Positions 50,475-59,575 of a stretch of DNA of 64,000 nucleotides are shown here, piece after piece (positions within the stretch are counted from its first letter, which is position 1; each line of letters begins with the position of its first letter). This DNA comes from an uncultured bacterium. Lineage in GTDB: Bacteria > Planctomycetota > JAJSAM01 > JAJVHW01. A program made the position numbers and the translations under genes. The notes below the pieces were generated by a model. The model worked only from the letters and a program-made list of their open reading frames with translations, made no database searches and was not told the DNA's origin. Where the stretch lies: positions 186,001 through 250,000 of the forward strand of contig CALKVK010000030.1 of assembly GCA_937996235.1 (NCBI GenBank), written 5' to 3'.

Positions 50475-53024
50475 TCACATGATGACCTTGACGCCTACCT
50501 GCTGGGCGACGGGCGTCAGGATGTCCACGTCAACCTCCGGCGACTCGATCGAGACGATCAGCGCGTAGCGTGCGCCGACACTGCTGCGGTCGCGCTTGGG
50601 CTGCTCCTTCCACCACCCGCTGACGGGATAGACCGCGACGCAGCCGCGCTCCGCGAGGTCGATCGCTGTGCCGTTCCACACGTCCGTGTGGACGGAGCCC
50701 CGGTGCCTCAGCTGGCTCTTGAGGAACCAGTTGTCGCACTCGTTGTTGGTGGGCTTCTTCTCCTCTTCCTCGAGTGCTAGCGCGTTCAGCCGTTTGCGGA
50801 ACTCCTCGATGGTCTCGGTCGGCGTCTTCACGTCGAACCGCAGGCCGTGCGAGGCGTAGCGGTGGCGCTTCGTCCACCCCCGGTGCCCCGGATTCGGCTC
50901 GACGAAGTAGGACAGCGTCACGCGCAGGCTGACTGGGACGTCGCCGAGATCCGCAAGCACGGCGCGCGGCCAAGGCAGTTCGTGGAGGTGCATCTCGCGG
51001 AGCTTGCTCGGGTCCGACGTGCGCTTGCCCTTCTCGTACGGCCGAACCGTCGACTGCGCCACTAGTGTCAGCGCGTCCTTCGCGCTGCGCGTCGCGCGCA
51101 GGAGGTCCGGCACCCCGTACCCGAAGCGCTGCACGAGTCTCGCCTTCGCTGCGGCGGGCGTCGGCCCCTTGCTCAAGTGCGACTTCATCCGAGGCGTCCA
51201 ACGCGCGGAGTGGACGATCAGCCCCCGAACGGTCTCCGGCCAGAACTGCGGGTACTCCGCGCGGACATGACCGGCTATGCGCGCCACCTGCGCGGCAGCC
51301 GCGCTTGTCGCCCAGGACGCCACGAGAAGCCTGTCGTTCGGTTTGTAGTATGTCGTGAGGACAGACAGGGACGGCAGGCCCGGCTGGAACCGCCCTTTCG
51401 CGTCGTGAACTACGTTACCGCCCTCGATCACGACGTCGGGCTTGATCGGCCACTGCTTCGCGACCGAGACCGACGTCGTGCTGTACGGCGAGAGATCCCC
51501 GGGCTTCGCCACGGCCTGCCAGCCGTCGTACCCGTCGTCGCCGATGACGGCGCGCTCCGTGTAGGCGCCCACGGCGACGGCGTTCCACGCCTGCGCCGGG
51601 TCGTGCACGACCTCGATGTCGCTGCGGTCGAGATGCTCGACCACAAAGTCGTCCACGTTCCCCGCAGCGAGGACGAAGAGACGCGGGTCCGCAGCGCCGG
51701 GAGCCTCCAGATAGACGAGCCCCTGCTTCACCGTGTCGAACGAGCGCCCGGCCGCGAGTGCGTCCACTGCGGCCGACCACGACGAAGGGCGGCCGCGGTC
51801 TCGCGTGTCCGGCGACGCGGTCGCCATGACAAAGCACCGCAGCGAGGCGGGTGCGGCGATCTCCGCGATGCTGGTCGCCTGGGCGGTGCGCGACCCGTAC
51901 AGATCCGGCGGCGTCGGCTCCTGTCCGGGTGGCGCCAGGATCTTCACCGACTCGAGCCGGTAGGGCAGCGTGACGGGCTCGTTCCCCGCGAGCGGAACCG
52001 TGAGGTCACCGAGCAACGCCAAGCCCGCCATCTCGGTCCCGTGCCCCTTGTGATCGTCAACGCCCCAGGCCGGTTCGCATGTGAGGACGTGCTCCGGCGC
52101 GATGGAATCCGAGAGCAGCGGGTGGCCTCGGTTGACGCCGGTGTCGAGCACGCACAGGATCGGCGCCCCTTCGCCTGCCGCGGTCACGCGGTCGGCAAGA
52201 TCGACGACCCACTCCGCCTGCGCCGGCAGGTTCAAGTCCTCGAAGAACGTCGGTGAGTCTTTCGCGCGCCTGACCTCGGCGATATCGCCGAGGACGTCGA
52301 TCGACATCGAGAGCTGCGCGGGCGCCGCGTAGGCGAGTACGACGAGCCGATCGACGAACGCGAGACGTCGCTCGCCCACCGTCACGTGCGCGTGCTCCGC
52401 GAACACCATGAACCGCGCGAGCTCGTCGTCGCCGTCCCCGTCGCGGCGAAGCCAGACTTCCCACCAGATCGTCTGATCGTTGGCGGGGTACGGCGCGAAC
52501 TCGTCAGTCCAGAGCTCCTTCAGGGTCGCGAGCCGAACATCGGCGATGCTCTGCACGAGCGGCTGGTTCTTCGGCTTCCCCGCCTTCGTCGTCTTCTCGG
52601 CGTCGGCGTACGCTGCGAAGCGGTCGAGGAAGTACCTCACCTTGTCGTCGGGGACGAACACGGCGGCCTGCTGCGGACGCTCGTCGTCGTCGGTTCGATC
52701 GACTGGCTGCACTGAGAGAAGTTCGATCCCGGCTCGAGCGCTCTCCATCGAGCCCAGTTCCAGCTTGAAGCCCGGCGGACCGACGAAGTGCAGGACGATG
52801 CCGTCGCTCTTCACGTCGTGACCGGCGGCGATCGCCGCTTTGCGCCGCACGACGGCAGCCTGCTGTGCTCCTTCAACTCCGGCTCGGAGGTGTTCCGCGT
52901 GGGCCTTGAAGCTCGGCGGATCAGGAGGAAGGTCGCGGCCTGCAGGACGGGGGTGCGGCAGGTACCGCTCCGTCCGTGGCGAGCGCGTGACGACGACGTG
53001 GCGGTGGTCGCGCGTAGCCGGCAT
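50475..53024 (-). CDS. ietS: Subtilisin-like serine protease of an IetAS-type defence pair
   Basis: 849-aa S8 peptidase. Catalytic residues: D294 in ILCVLDTGVNRGHPLL, H328 in KGHGTEMAGLAL, oxyanion N456 in VLAAGNVDDF, S574 in VASWATSAAAAQVARIAG (ATS in place of the usual GTS). No signal peptide, so it acts in the cytoplasm. The N-terminus PATRDHRHVV then PSFKAHAEHLRAGV is typical of long S8 proteins that follow AAA+ genes. A C-terminal 230-residue region (TLSYFVEPNPGHRGWTKRHR) lies beyond the protease core. It is 12 bp after the ATPase gene. In IetAS the pair aborts or blocks phage infection. Confidence 0.82.
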   Translation of the reverse strand: MPATRDHRHVVVTRSPRTERYLPHPRPAGRDLPPDPPSFKAHAEHLRAGVEGAQQAAVVRRKAAIAAGHDVKSDGIVLHFVGPPGFKLELGSMESARAGIELLSVQPVDRTDDDERPQQAAVFVPDDKVRYFLDRFAAYADAEKTTKAGKPKNQPLVQSIADVRLATLKELWTDEFAPYPANDQTIWWEVWLRRDGDGDDELARFMVFAEHAHVTVGERRLAFVDRLVVLAYAAPAQLSMSIDVLGDIAEVRRAKDSPTFFEDLNLPAQAEWVVDLADRVTAAGEGAPILCVLDTGVNRGHPLLSDSIAPEHVLTCEPAWGVDDHKGHGTEMAGLALLGDLTVPLAGNEPVTLPYRLESVKILAPPGQEPTPPDLYGSRTAQATSIAEIAAPASLRCFVMATASPDTRDRGRPSSWSAAVDALAAGRSFDTVKQGLVYLEAPGAADPRLFVLAAGNVDDFVVEHLDRSDIEVVHDPAQAWNAVAVGAYTERAVIGDDGYDGWQAVAKPGDLSPYSTTSVSVAKQWPIKPDVVIEGGNVVHDAKGRFQPGLPSLSVLTTYYKPNDRLLVASWATSAAAAQVARIAGHVRAEYPQFWPETVRGLIVHSARWTPRMKSHLSKGPTPAAAKARLVQRFGYGVPDLLRATRSAKDALTLVAQSTVRPYEKGKRTSDPSKLREMHLHELPWPRAVLADLGDVPVSLRVTLSYFVEPNPGHRGWTKRHRYASHGLRFDVKTPTETIEEFRKRLNALALEEEEKKPTNNECDNWFLKSQLRHRGSVHTDVWNGTAIDLAERGCVAVYPVSGWWKEQPKRDRSSVGARYALIVSIESPEVDVDILTPVAQQVGVKVIM

Positions 53025-53036
53025 TCCGTACCCCGA

Positions 53037-54023
53037 TCAGGTCCGGTGCATCGACCGGCGCTCGCCGATCGCACGCGTGAGTGCCTCGGTGTCGATAGAC
53101 AGCCGATGCGCCAGAATCGCGTCCTTCGCAGCGCTCTCGCAGGCGCGAGTCAGGTCGGCATGGCTCAGCCCCTGCGCTGCCTGCACTACGGTGCGCCACA
53201 CAACGTTCTTCGTAGAGAGCAGTGCCAGCCGCGCCTTCAGCACCTGCTCAGCGATCTCGGAAGATGGCAGCCGGTACTCGATCACCGCGTCGAACCGGCG
53301 GAAGAGCGCGCAGTCGAGGATTTCGGCGTGGTTCGTCGCGCCGAGCACGAGGCTCTCGGACTCGTCCTGCTCGAGGAACTGGAGGAAGGAGTTCAGCACG
53401 CGGCGGATCTCCCCCACGTCGTTGCCCGACGCGCGCCTGCCTCCCACGGCGTCGAACTCGTCGAAGAGGTAGACTGCGCGCGTCTGTCGGATGGCGTCGA
53501 AGATCAGCCGGAGCTTGGCGGCCGTCTCGCCCATGTACTTCGTGATGAGACCGTCGAGCTGGATCGTGAACAGGGCAAGACCGAGTTCGGCGGCGATGAC
53601 CGACGCCGTCATCGTCTTGCCCGTGCCTGGCGGGCCGACGAGGAGGAGCTTCCGTAGGGGAGCGAACCCGTGCTCGCGAATGCGCTCCTGCTGCCGTTGC
53701 TCGAGGAGAACCCGGTCCAGCCGAGCGCGGACGTCTGCGTCGAGCGCCATGTTCACGAGGCGGACTTTCGGGTACTCGACGGTCAGGAGGCCCGCCAGCT
53801 CGCCGCGCGGCTGGGCCATCGACACGACCCTCGCCTCGCGCGGCGGCGCGGCTTGAGTCCGCTCTCGCGCGTCGTCGATGACCCTCTTCAATTCCTGCGC
53901 AAACTTCGTGTGCCCGGTGCGGGCCTCGTGGGCGGCGACTTGCAAGGCGATCGTGTAGAAGCGGGCGTCGTCGCGCTCAGCATGGCTGCGTATCAGTGCC
54001 TTGACATGTTCGGCCGTCGCCAT
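53037..54023 (-). CDS. ietA: AAA+ ATPase of an IetAS-type defence pair
   Basis: 328-aa AAA+ protein. An N-terminal helical part (RSHAERDDARFYTIALQVAA; HTKFAQELKRVIDDARERTQ, 1-60) precedes the ATPase: Walker A LLLVGPPGTGKT (126-137), Walker B VYLFDEFDAVGG (184-195), sensor LVLGATNHAEILDCALFRRF with an arginine finger region near 250. A lid ends the protein. This size, with an N-terminal helical segment and a following S8 protease, is the IetA arrangement. The ATG 54023 is the first methionine of the conserved part. GC is lower than in the flanks, suggesting acquisition. Confidence 0.82.
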   Translation of the reverse strand: MATAEHVKALIRSHAERDDARFYTIALQVAAHEARTGHTKFAQELKRVIDDARERTQAAPPREARVVSMAQPRGELAGLLTVEYPKVRLVNMALDADVRARLDRVLLEQRQQERIREHGFAPLRKLLLVGPPGTGKTMTASVIAAELGLALFTIQLDGLITKYMGETAAKLRLIFDAIRQTRAVYLFDEFDAVGGRRASGNDVGEIRRVLNSFLQFLEQDESESLVLGATNHAEILDCALFRRFDAVIEYRLPSSEIAEQVLKARLALLSTKNVVWRTVVQAAQGLSHADLTRACESAAKDAILAHRLSIDTEALTRAIGERRSMHRT

Positions 54024-54060
54024 GGCGTACCTGCCCGCGTCACGGAGTTCGACACGTCTC

Positions 54061-54360
54061 CTAGTACCACGTCGATCGCGAGCGAGAGTAGCGCGAACGA
54101 CGTGCATCCGCCCAGAGAGAGCCGCGCGGCTTCGCGGTCCGGCAGACGACGGTCTGCCGCGTGTCGGCCGCGCCCGGCCGACCGTCGCCAGCTGAGGTCG
54201 CCGCCTGCGCAGCATCGCCGTTGCTGACCGTGCAGCGCGGAGAACGCGCAACGACGACCACGGCGCCGGCGGCGGCGGCGAGGAGCAGCACGAGAGCGAC
54301 GCCGAGCAGCACGCGGCGCCGCGTGGGCGAGGGCCGTGGAGGCGCGTCGGGCGTCGTCAT
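54061..54360 (-). CDS. Small membrane protein upstream of the ATPase gene
   Basis: 99-aa frame with one TM helix (RRVLLGVALVLLLAAAAGAVVVVA, given as about residues 15-39), a basic N-terminus and a Cys-containing tail (RCTVSNGDAAQAATSAGDG). It ends 37 bp before the IetA-like start on the same strand. No family recognised. It could be an unrelated chromosomal gene or a membrane partner of the pair. Confidence 0.4.
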   Translation of the reverse strand: MTTPDAPPRPSPTRRRVLLGVALVLLLAAAAGAVVVVARSPRCTVSNGDAAQAATSAGDGRPGAADTRQTVVCRTAKPRGSLWADARRSRYSRSRSTWY

Positions 54361-54494
54361 GGTCCTCCGCGCAGTCTCGCACGCGCCGCGGGCGCCGCAC
54401 CCCGTCGGCGGCGGATTCCCGTCGACGCGTGCGGGGCGGGGGCGACAGCATCCGCACTGCGCGGCGACGCTCCGCCGCGCGGGAGGGTCGTGAC

Positions 54495-56693
54495 ATGCCG
54501 AGCCGGATCGCGTCGCGTCTGCGGTGGGTCGTGTTGGCGTGCGTCGCAGGCGGCGCGCTCGGGGTCGGCGCGGCGCCGCGCGCGGTGGCGTACTCGTCGG
54601 AGGGCGCTCCGCAGCCTGCGAACACGCAGCTCGTCGCGTTCGATCCGGCGGTGTGGCCGCGGACAGACGCGGAGCTCGGGTTCAGCGGCACGCTCGTCGT
54701 CGAGGACTTCGAGGACGCGACGCTCGCGGACGGCCTGCTCGTGCAGCTCTTCGACGGCTCCGCGCCGTACGGTCCGACCGCGACCGTGCCGCACGTGTTC
54801 GATCCGGCCGCCGACGATCCGAACGGCGGGCAGGTCCTCGCTGCGGGCGCCTGGAGCGGCACGCACGTCCTGCTGAACCGGCAGAGCGCGCCCGTGCCCT
54901 TCGGCTACGTGGACGGCGAGTGGGCCGACGTGGTGCTCGTCGTGCCCGGGGGCGCGTGCCGCATCGGGTTCTCGCTGCAGCAGCTCGAGCTGCCCGACTC
55001 GCGTGTGCACGTCGAGACCGACGTCGGCACGACGTCGTTCCGCCTGGGCGACGCGGCCGGCTTCTCGACGTCGGGCGGGCGCTGCGGCTACGTCCGCATC
55101 GACGCGGGCGAGGGGCGGCGCATCTTCTCCGTGCGGATCGACAACCTGAGCGGCGACGGCTGGGCGCTCGACCACGTCGTCTACGAGCCGGCGACGGCCC
55201 TGCCCGCACCGCTCGTCGCGCACTGGCGCTTCGACGAGACGAGCGGTGCGACTGCACGCGACTCCGTCGGCACCTGGGACGGCACGCTCGTCGGCTCCGC
55301 GCACTTCGTGCAGGGCGGCATCTCCGGCAACGCGCTCGCGCTCGAGCGCACCACGAACGACCACGTGAGCGCCGGCGCCGCGTTCCCGAGCTTCGTGGGC
55401 AGGAGCTTCACCGTCAGCGCGTGGGTGCGCACGGCGAGCCCGCAGCAGCAGATGGTCGTCACCAAGCACACGACGGGCGTCGTGCACGGCTACATGCTGG
55501 CGCTGAACACGATCGGTCCCGGCTACGGCACGCCCGACCGCGCGACGTTCTACGCCTCGAACGTGCCCGGTGGGGAGGCGAACTCCTCGACCGTCGTGGA
55601 CGACGGCGCGTGGCACCACGTCGTCGGCGTGTACCGCGTCGGCGTGGACACGCGCATCTACGTGGACGGCGCGCCCGCGGAGCAGGTGAAGGCGGCGGCG
55701 CCGCCCGTGGGCGACAACGCGCCGCTGCTGATCGGCGGCGTGGCCGAGCTCGGCACGCCGACCGGCGCGTTCAGCGGTCTCATCGACGACGTTCAGATCT
55801 ACGCGGGCGCGCTCGTGGACGAGCAGATCGAGCAGCTGTTCGCCGCGCCGGGCGACGACCTCGGCGGAACGAGCGTGCCGCCCGTGACCGCGTACTTCCT
55901 GCCGAAGAGCGTCGCCGTGAAGGTCAAGGGCGCAGGCAAGGACTCGCTGCGCGCGGTCGGCGTCTACGACGACGGCGGCGTGTTCGTGGACTACGACCAC
56001 CCGGTCACGGTGACCGTCGGCGGCTTCCAGGCGACCGTGCCGCTGACGTCGAACGCGTCGCGCACCCTGCTCCGCGGCAGCGCCGACGGCGTCTCGTTGA
56101 CGCTCCGCCCGAACCGCTTCGGCTCGAGCCGCGGGCTGTTCGTGCTCTCGGCGAAGAAGGTGACGCTCGGCGGTCTCGTCGACCCGGACGCGCCGCTCGA
56201 CCTGCGCCTCGACGCCGAGAACCTCGTGGACGCCGTGGGACGCGTGCAGCTCACGCGCGGGAAGTTCCGGCTCGGCGGTGCGCGCGGTTCGCTCACCGCG
56301 CCGACCTTCTTCCCGACGCGCGTGGTCGCGAAGCTCTCCGACTCGAAGCCCGACGTGCTGCAGGCGAAGGCCGGGTTCCACGCCGACAGCGTGCTGCCCG
56401 AGGAGCTCGGCACCGTGCTCCTCGGTCTCGGCCCCGACCTGCAGGTCGCGTTCGACGGCGCCGACTTCGTCGAGAAGGACGGCGTGTTCACGCTGAAGCG
56501 CAAGGTGGACGGGACCTCGATCAGCGTGCGCATCGACTTCGTGCGCGAGCTGCTCACCGTCACGACGAAGGGTCTCGAGCTGGGGGCGCTCGACGGCGAC
56601 ACGACGGAGTTCGTCTTCGACCCCGGCGACGGCAGCGGCACGCAGCGCGGCACGATCCGCCTCGGCGGCGACGCTTCGCGCCGCGGCTACTGA
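54495..56693 (+). CDS. Secreted LamG-domain protein
   Basis: 732-aa exported protein. Signal VVLACVAGGALGVGAAPRAVA at about 12-32. Residues about 220-450 form a LamG/concanavalin-like sandwich (LVAHWRFDETSGATARDSVG; SFTVSAWVRTASPQQQMVV; WHHVVGVYRVGVDTRIYVDG; SGLIDDVQIYAGALVDEQI). A preceding beta domain (residues 60-215) and a C-terminal region (GLFVLSAKKVTLGGLVDPDA) are unassigned. Such proteins bind or decorate surface glycans. Confidence 0.78.
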   Translation: MPSRIASRLRWVVLACVAGGALGVGAAPRAVAYSSEGAPQPANTQLVAFDPAVWPRTDAELGFSGTLVVEDFEDATLADGLLVQLFDGSAPYGPTATVPHVFDPAADDPNGGQVLAAGAWSGTHVLLNRQSAPVPFGYVDGEWADVVLVVPGGACRIGFSLQQLELPDSRVHVETDVGTTSFRLGDAAGFSTSGGRCGYVRIDAGEGRRIFSVRIDNLSGDGWALDHVVYEPATALPAPLVAHWRFDETSGATARDSVGTWDGTLVGSAHFVQGGISGNALALERTTNDHVSAGAAFPSFVGRSFTVSAWVRTASPQQQMVVTKHTTGVVHGYMLALNTIGPGYGTPDRATFYASNVPGGEANSSTVVDDGAWHHVVGVYRVGVDTRIYVDGAPAEQVKAAAPPVGDNAPLLIGGVAELGTPTGAFSGLIDDVQIYAGALVDEQIEQLFAAPGDDLGGTSVPPVTAYFLPKSVAVKVKGAGKDSLRAVGVYDDGGVFVDYDHPVTVTVGGFQATVPLTSNASRTLLRGSADGVSLTLRPNRFGSSRGLFVLSAKKVTLGGLVDPDAPLDLRLDAENLVDAVGRVQLTRGKFRLGGARGSLTAPTFFPTRVVAKLSDSKPDVLQAKAGFHADSVLPEELGTVLLGLGPDLQVAFDGADFVEKDGVFTLKRKVDGTSISVRIDFVRELLTVTTKGLELGALDGDTTEFVFDPGDGSGTQRGTIRLGGDASRRGY

Positions 56694-56761
56694 GGGCGGC
56701 GCGTGCCTCCGGTCACGGCACGGCCGCCGCGCCGCTCTACGCTGCGGGCCGGAGGTGACCC

Positions 56762-57157
56762 GTGACCGCGCCGCTCCTCGTGCTGCCCTCGTCCAAGTCC
56801 GCCGACGCGCTCGGGAAGGCCGTGGAGCAGGCCGTCGTCGCGCACGGTTTCACCGTGCTCGGCGTGCACGATCTCGGTGCGAAGCTGCGCGAGAAGGGGC
56901 AGCCCTACACGGCGCAGTGCCGCGTGTACGAGGTCTGCAACGCCGTGCAGGCGGCGCGCGCGCTCGCGGCGCGCCCGGAGGTCTCGACGGCGCTGCCGTG
57001 CCGCATCAGCGTCTACACGACGGAGGACGGCACCGTGCGCGTCGCGACGATCCTGCCGTCGGCACTGCTCGCGATGTTCGACGCCCCGGCGCTCGCGGAG
57101 GTCGGCGTGGCCGTCGAGGCGACGCTCACCGCGATCCTGCACGACGCGGCGGGCTGA
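56762..57157 (+). CDS. DUF302 family protein
   Basis: 131-aa protein from GTG 56762 preceded by a strong ggaggtga site. The body is DUF302-like: LGVHDLGAKLREKGQPYTAQ, CRVYEVCNAVQAARAL, and a PCRISVY strand with VRVATILPSAL. DUF302 proteins are small, widespread and of uncertain role (some linked to respiration or sulfur). It is transcribed with the flanking forward genes. Confidence 0.72.
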   Translation: MTAPLLVLPSSKSADALGKAVEQAVVAHGFTVLGVHDLGAKLREKGQPYTAQCRVYEVCNAVQAARALAARPEVSTALPCRISVYTTEDGTVRVATILPSALLAMFDAPALAEVGVAVEATLTAILHDAAG

Positions 57158-57228
57158 CGCGCCGCGTCGATTTCGTCGCGAATTCCGGAATCGCCGGGAC
57201 GCTGCGTGGGAACTCCTCTTCGGAACCC

Positions 57229-59541
57229 ATGTCCGCGCCCGGAGTCCCGCCCGCGATCGACACGCTGCTCGCGCACCGCGACTGGGTGCGCGGCGTGGCG
57301 CGTGCGCTCGTCGTGGACGCCGCCCGTGCGGCCGATCTGGAGCAGGAGACGTGGCTCGCCGCACTGCGCGGCGCGCCGGCGTCGGTGACGTCGCCGCGCG
57401 CGTGGCTCGGCTCGGTGCTGCGACGGCAGGCGGCGCGCTCCTTCCGGAACGCGGCGCGCGCCGAGCGGCGCGAGCGCGCTGTCGCGCGCTCGGAGGCGCT
57501 GCCCTCGGCCGCCGACACGGTGGCCGCGGCCGAGGCGCACGAGCGCGTCGTCCGCGTGGTCCTCGACCTCGCGGAGCCGTACCGCTCGACCCTGCTCCTG
57601 CGCTTCTTCGAGGGCCTCGAGCCCGCGGAGATCGCGGCGCGCCTCGGCGTGCCCGCGCCGACGGTGCGGGGGCGTCAGAGCCGTGCGCTCGCGATGGTGC
57701 GCGAACGGCTCACGGCCGAGGCGGGCGGCGACGGCGGCGCGTGGCTGCCGGCGCTGCTCCCGCTGTTCGGCGCGGACCCGGGTTCCGGGATGGCCTGGCC
57801 GGGAGTGACCGCGATGACGACGATGCAGAAGACGCTGGCCGCCGTGGCGGCGGCGTGTGTGCTGGCGACCGCGCTGTGGGCGACGACGCGGAGCGACGCG
57901 GCGAGCACGCAGGTCGGCGGGTCGCCGGCGAAGGAGACCGCGCGCGCGACCGCGGCGCCCGAGCACGCGGCGCCGCGCAACCGGACGGCGCGTGCGCAGG
58001 ACGAGTCGGCCGCGGAGGTGCCGAGCGAACGCGGTGTCGCCGACGCGACCGCACCCGCGGCCGCACCGGTCGCGGACGACACGCCGCCGCGCACGACCGT
58101 CGCGCTGCACCTCGTCGATGCGACGGGGGCGCCGCTGACGCGCGCGGCGATCGACGCGCTCTACGCCGCCCACGGCCGCGTCCCGACGGCGAGCGCGCAC
58201 GTGCCCGTCGCGCAGGACGCGGGTGACGCGGCCGCGCGGCTCGCGGAGATGCTCCGCGCGCCGGGCGCCGGGTGGGACGCGGCCGACGTCGTCGACGTGC
58301 CGCAGGAAGACGGTCTCGCGGGCCTCGCCGTGCGGACGCCGCCGGGCGCCGACGTCGCGCTCGTCGATCCGTGGGGCGTGCCGCGGCGCGCGCACGTCGC
58401 AGCGGACGCGGCGACGCTGACGCTCGCCACGGCCGCCGACGAGGTGCGCGTGCGCTGCGTGGACGCGACGACCGGCGACGTGCTCCGCGACGTGCACGTG
58501 AGCGCCGAGTGCGAGGGGCTGCCCGGCCCGGAGCTGGCGGTCGACGCGGCCGGCTGCTTCACGGCGCTGCGGCCCGCCGAGGGCGTTTCCGCGGTGGCGT
58601 GGTGGGTGCGCTCGCCGACGCACGCGGGGCGCTTCGCATGGGGCGTGCTCGCCGACGCTGCGCCCGGTTCGATCGTCGACGTGCCCGTGTTCCCTGCCGC
58701 GGGCGTCGAAGGCCGCGCCTACCTCGGCGACGGCACGCCGGCGCGCGGCGCGTCGGTCGCGCTCGCGCGCGCGGGCCGCACGTTCGTCGCGACGTGTGCC
58801 GACGACGGCGCGTTCCGCCTCGCGTCCGTGCCCGTCTTCCGCGCGAAGCCCGAGATCGCGCAGCTCGCGCTCGTGCGCGACGCGGCCTCGCTCGACGTGC
58901 AGGTCGTCGCGGTGCTGCTGCGACCCGGCATCGAGACGCACCGCGACATCGGCGAGGCGGCGCCGAGCGGCGAGGGCGCGCGCATCGCAGGCGTCGTGCG
59001 GCTCGGCGGCGCGCCGCTCGCGGGAGCGGCGGTCGTGCTGCAGGGCGGCGGCGCACACGGGCAGGTGACGCGCACCGACGCCGAGGGACGCTTCGCGCGC
59101 GAGCGTCTGCGTCCCGCGGGCTACGTGCTCACGCTCGTGCTGCCGGACACCGCGCGCTCCGAGCAGCCGATCCTCCAGAGCGTCGTGTCGATCGACGTCG
59201 CCGAGGGCGAGTCGCGCGCGCTCGAGTTCGACCTGCCCGATGGCGCGCTGCGCGTGCGCGTGCTCGACGATGCGGAGCGGCCGGTCGCGGGTGCGGAGGT
59301 GCGCGTGCTCGCCGAGGAGTCCGACACGACGCGCTTCCCCGGCTTCGAGTACACGCCCGGCGGCGGCGCCGCCACCGACGCCGACGGCGTCGCGCTGATC
59401 GGCGGGCTCGCCCCGGGGAGCGTGCACTTCGTGACGCTCGCGACGACCGACCCGGACGCCGCCGACGCGCCCGAGGTGCGCGCCGTCCCGGGCACGCGCG
59501 ACGCGCCCGCGGAGATCGTGCTGCACGTGCCGTCGCGCTGA
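57229..59541 (+). CDS. ECF-type sigma factor fused to membrane anchor and Ig-like repeats
   Basis: 770-aa protein with three parts. Residues 1-165 are an ECF sigma factor: region 2 (HRDWVRGVARALVVDAARAA; DLEQETWLAALRG) and region 4 (LAEPYRSTLLLRFFEGLEPA; IAARLGVPAPTVRGRQSRAL). A single TM helix lies at 202-219 (TLAAVAAACVLATALWA). The remaining 540 residues look extracytoplasmic and beta-rich, with carboxypeptidase-regulatory-like repeats (GVVRLGGAPLAGAAVVLQGG; AERPVAGAEVRVLAEES). The fusion would tether the sigma factor to the membrane and could link it to an external signal or to proteolysis. It converges with a second such gene, 34 bp between stops. Confidence 0.82.
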   Translation: MSAPGVPPAIDTLLAHRDWVRGVARALVVDAARAADLEQETWLAALRGAPASVTSPRAWLGSVLRRQAARSFRNAARAERRERAVARSEALPSAADTVAAAEAHERVVRVVLDLAEPYRSTLLLRFFEGLEPAEIAARLGVPAPTVRGRQSRALAMVRERLTAEAGGDGGAWLPALLPLFGADPGSGMAWPGVTAMTTMQKTLAAVAAACVLATALWATTRSDAASTQVGGSPAKETARATAAPEHAAPRNRTARAQDESAAEVPSERGVADATAPAAAPVADDTPPRTTVALHLVDATGAPLTRAAIDALYAAHGRVPTASAHVPVAQDAGDAAARLAEMLRAPGAGWDAADVVDVPQEDGLAGLAVRTPPGADVALVDPWGVPRRAHVAADAATLTLATAADEVRVRCVDATTGDVLRDVHVSAECEGLPGPELAVDAAGCFTALRPAEGVSAVAWWVRSPTHAGRFAWGVLADAAPGSIVDVPVFPAAGVEGRAYLGDGTPARGASVALARAGRTFVATCADDGAFRLASVPVFRAKPEIAQLALVRDAASLDVQVVAVLLRPGIETHRDIGEAAPSGEGARIAGVVRLGGAPLAGAAVVLQGGGAHGQVTRTDAEGRFARERLRPAGYVLTLVLPDTARSEQPILQSVVSIDVAEGESRALEFDLPDGALRVRVLDDAERPVAGAEVRVLAEESDTTRFPGFEYTPGGGAATDADGVALIGGLAPGSVHFVTLATTDPDAADAPEVRAVPGTRDAPAEIVLHVPSR

Positions 59542-59575
59542 ACGCGGCGGCACGCGGCGCCCACCCGGCCGACCG

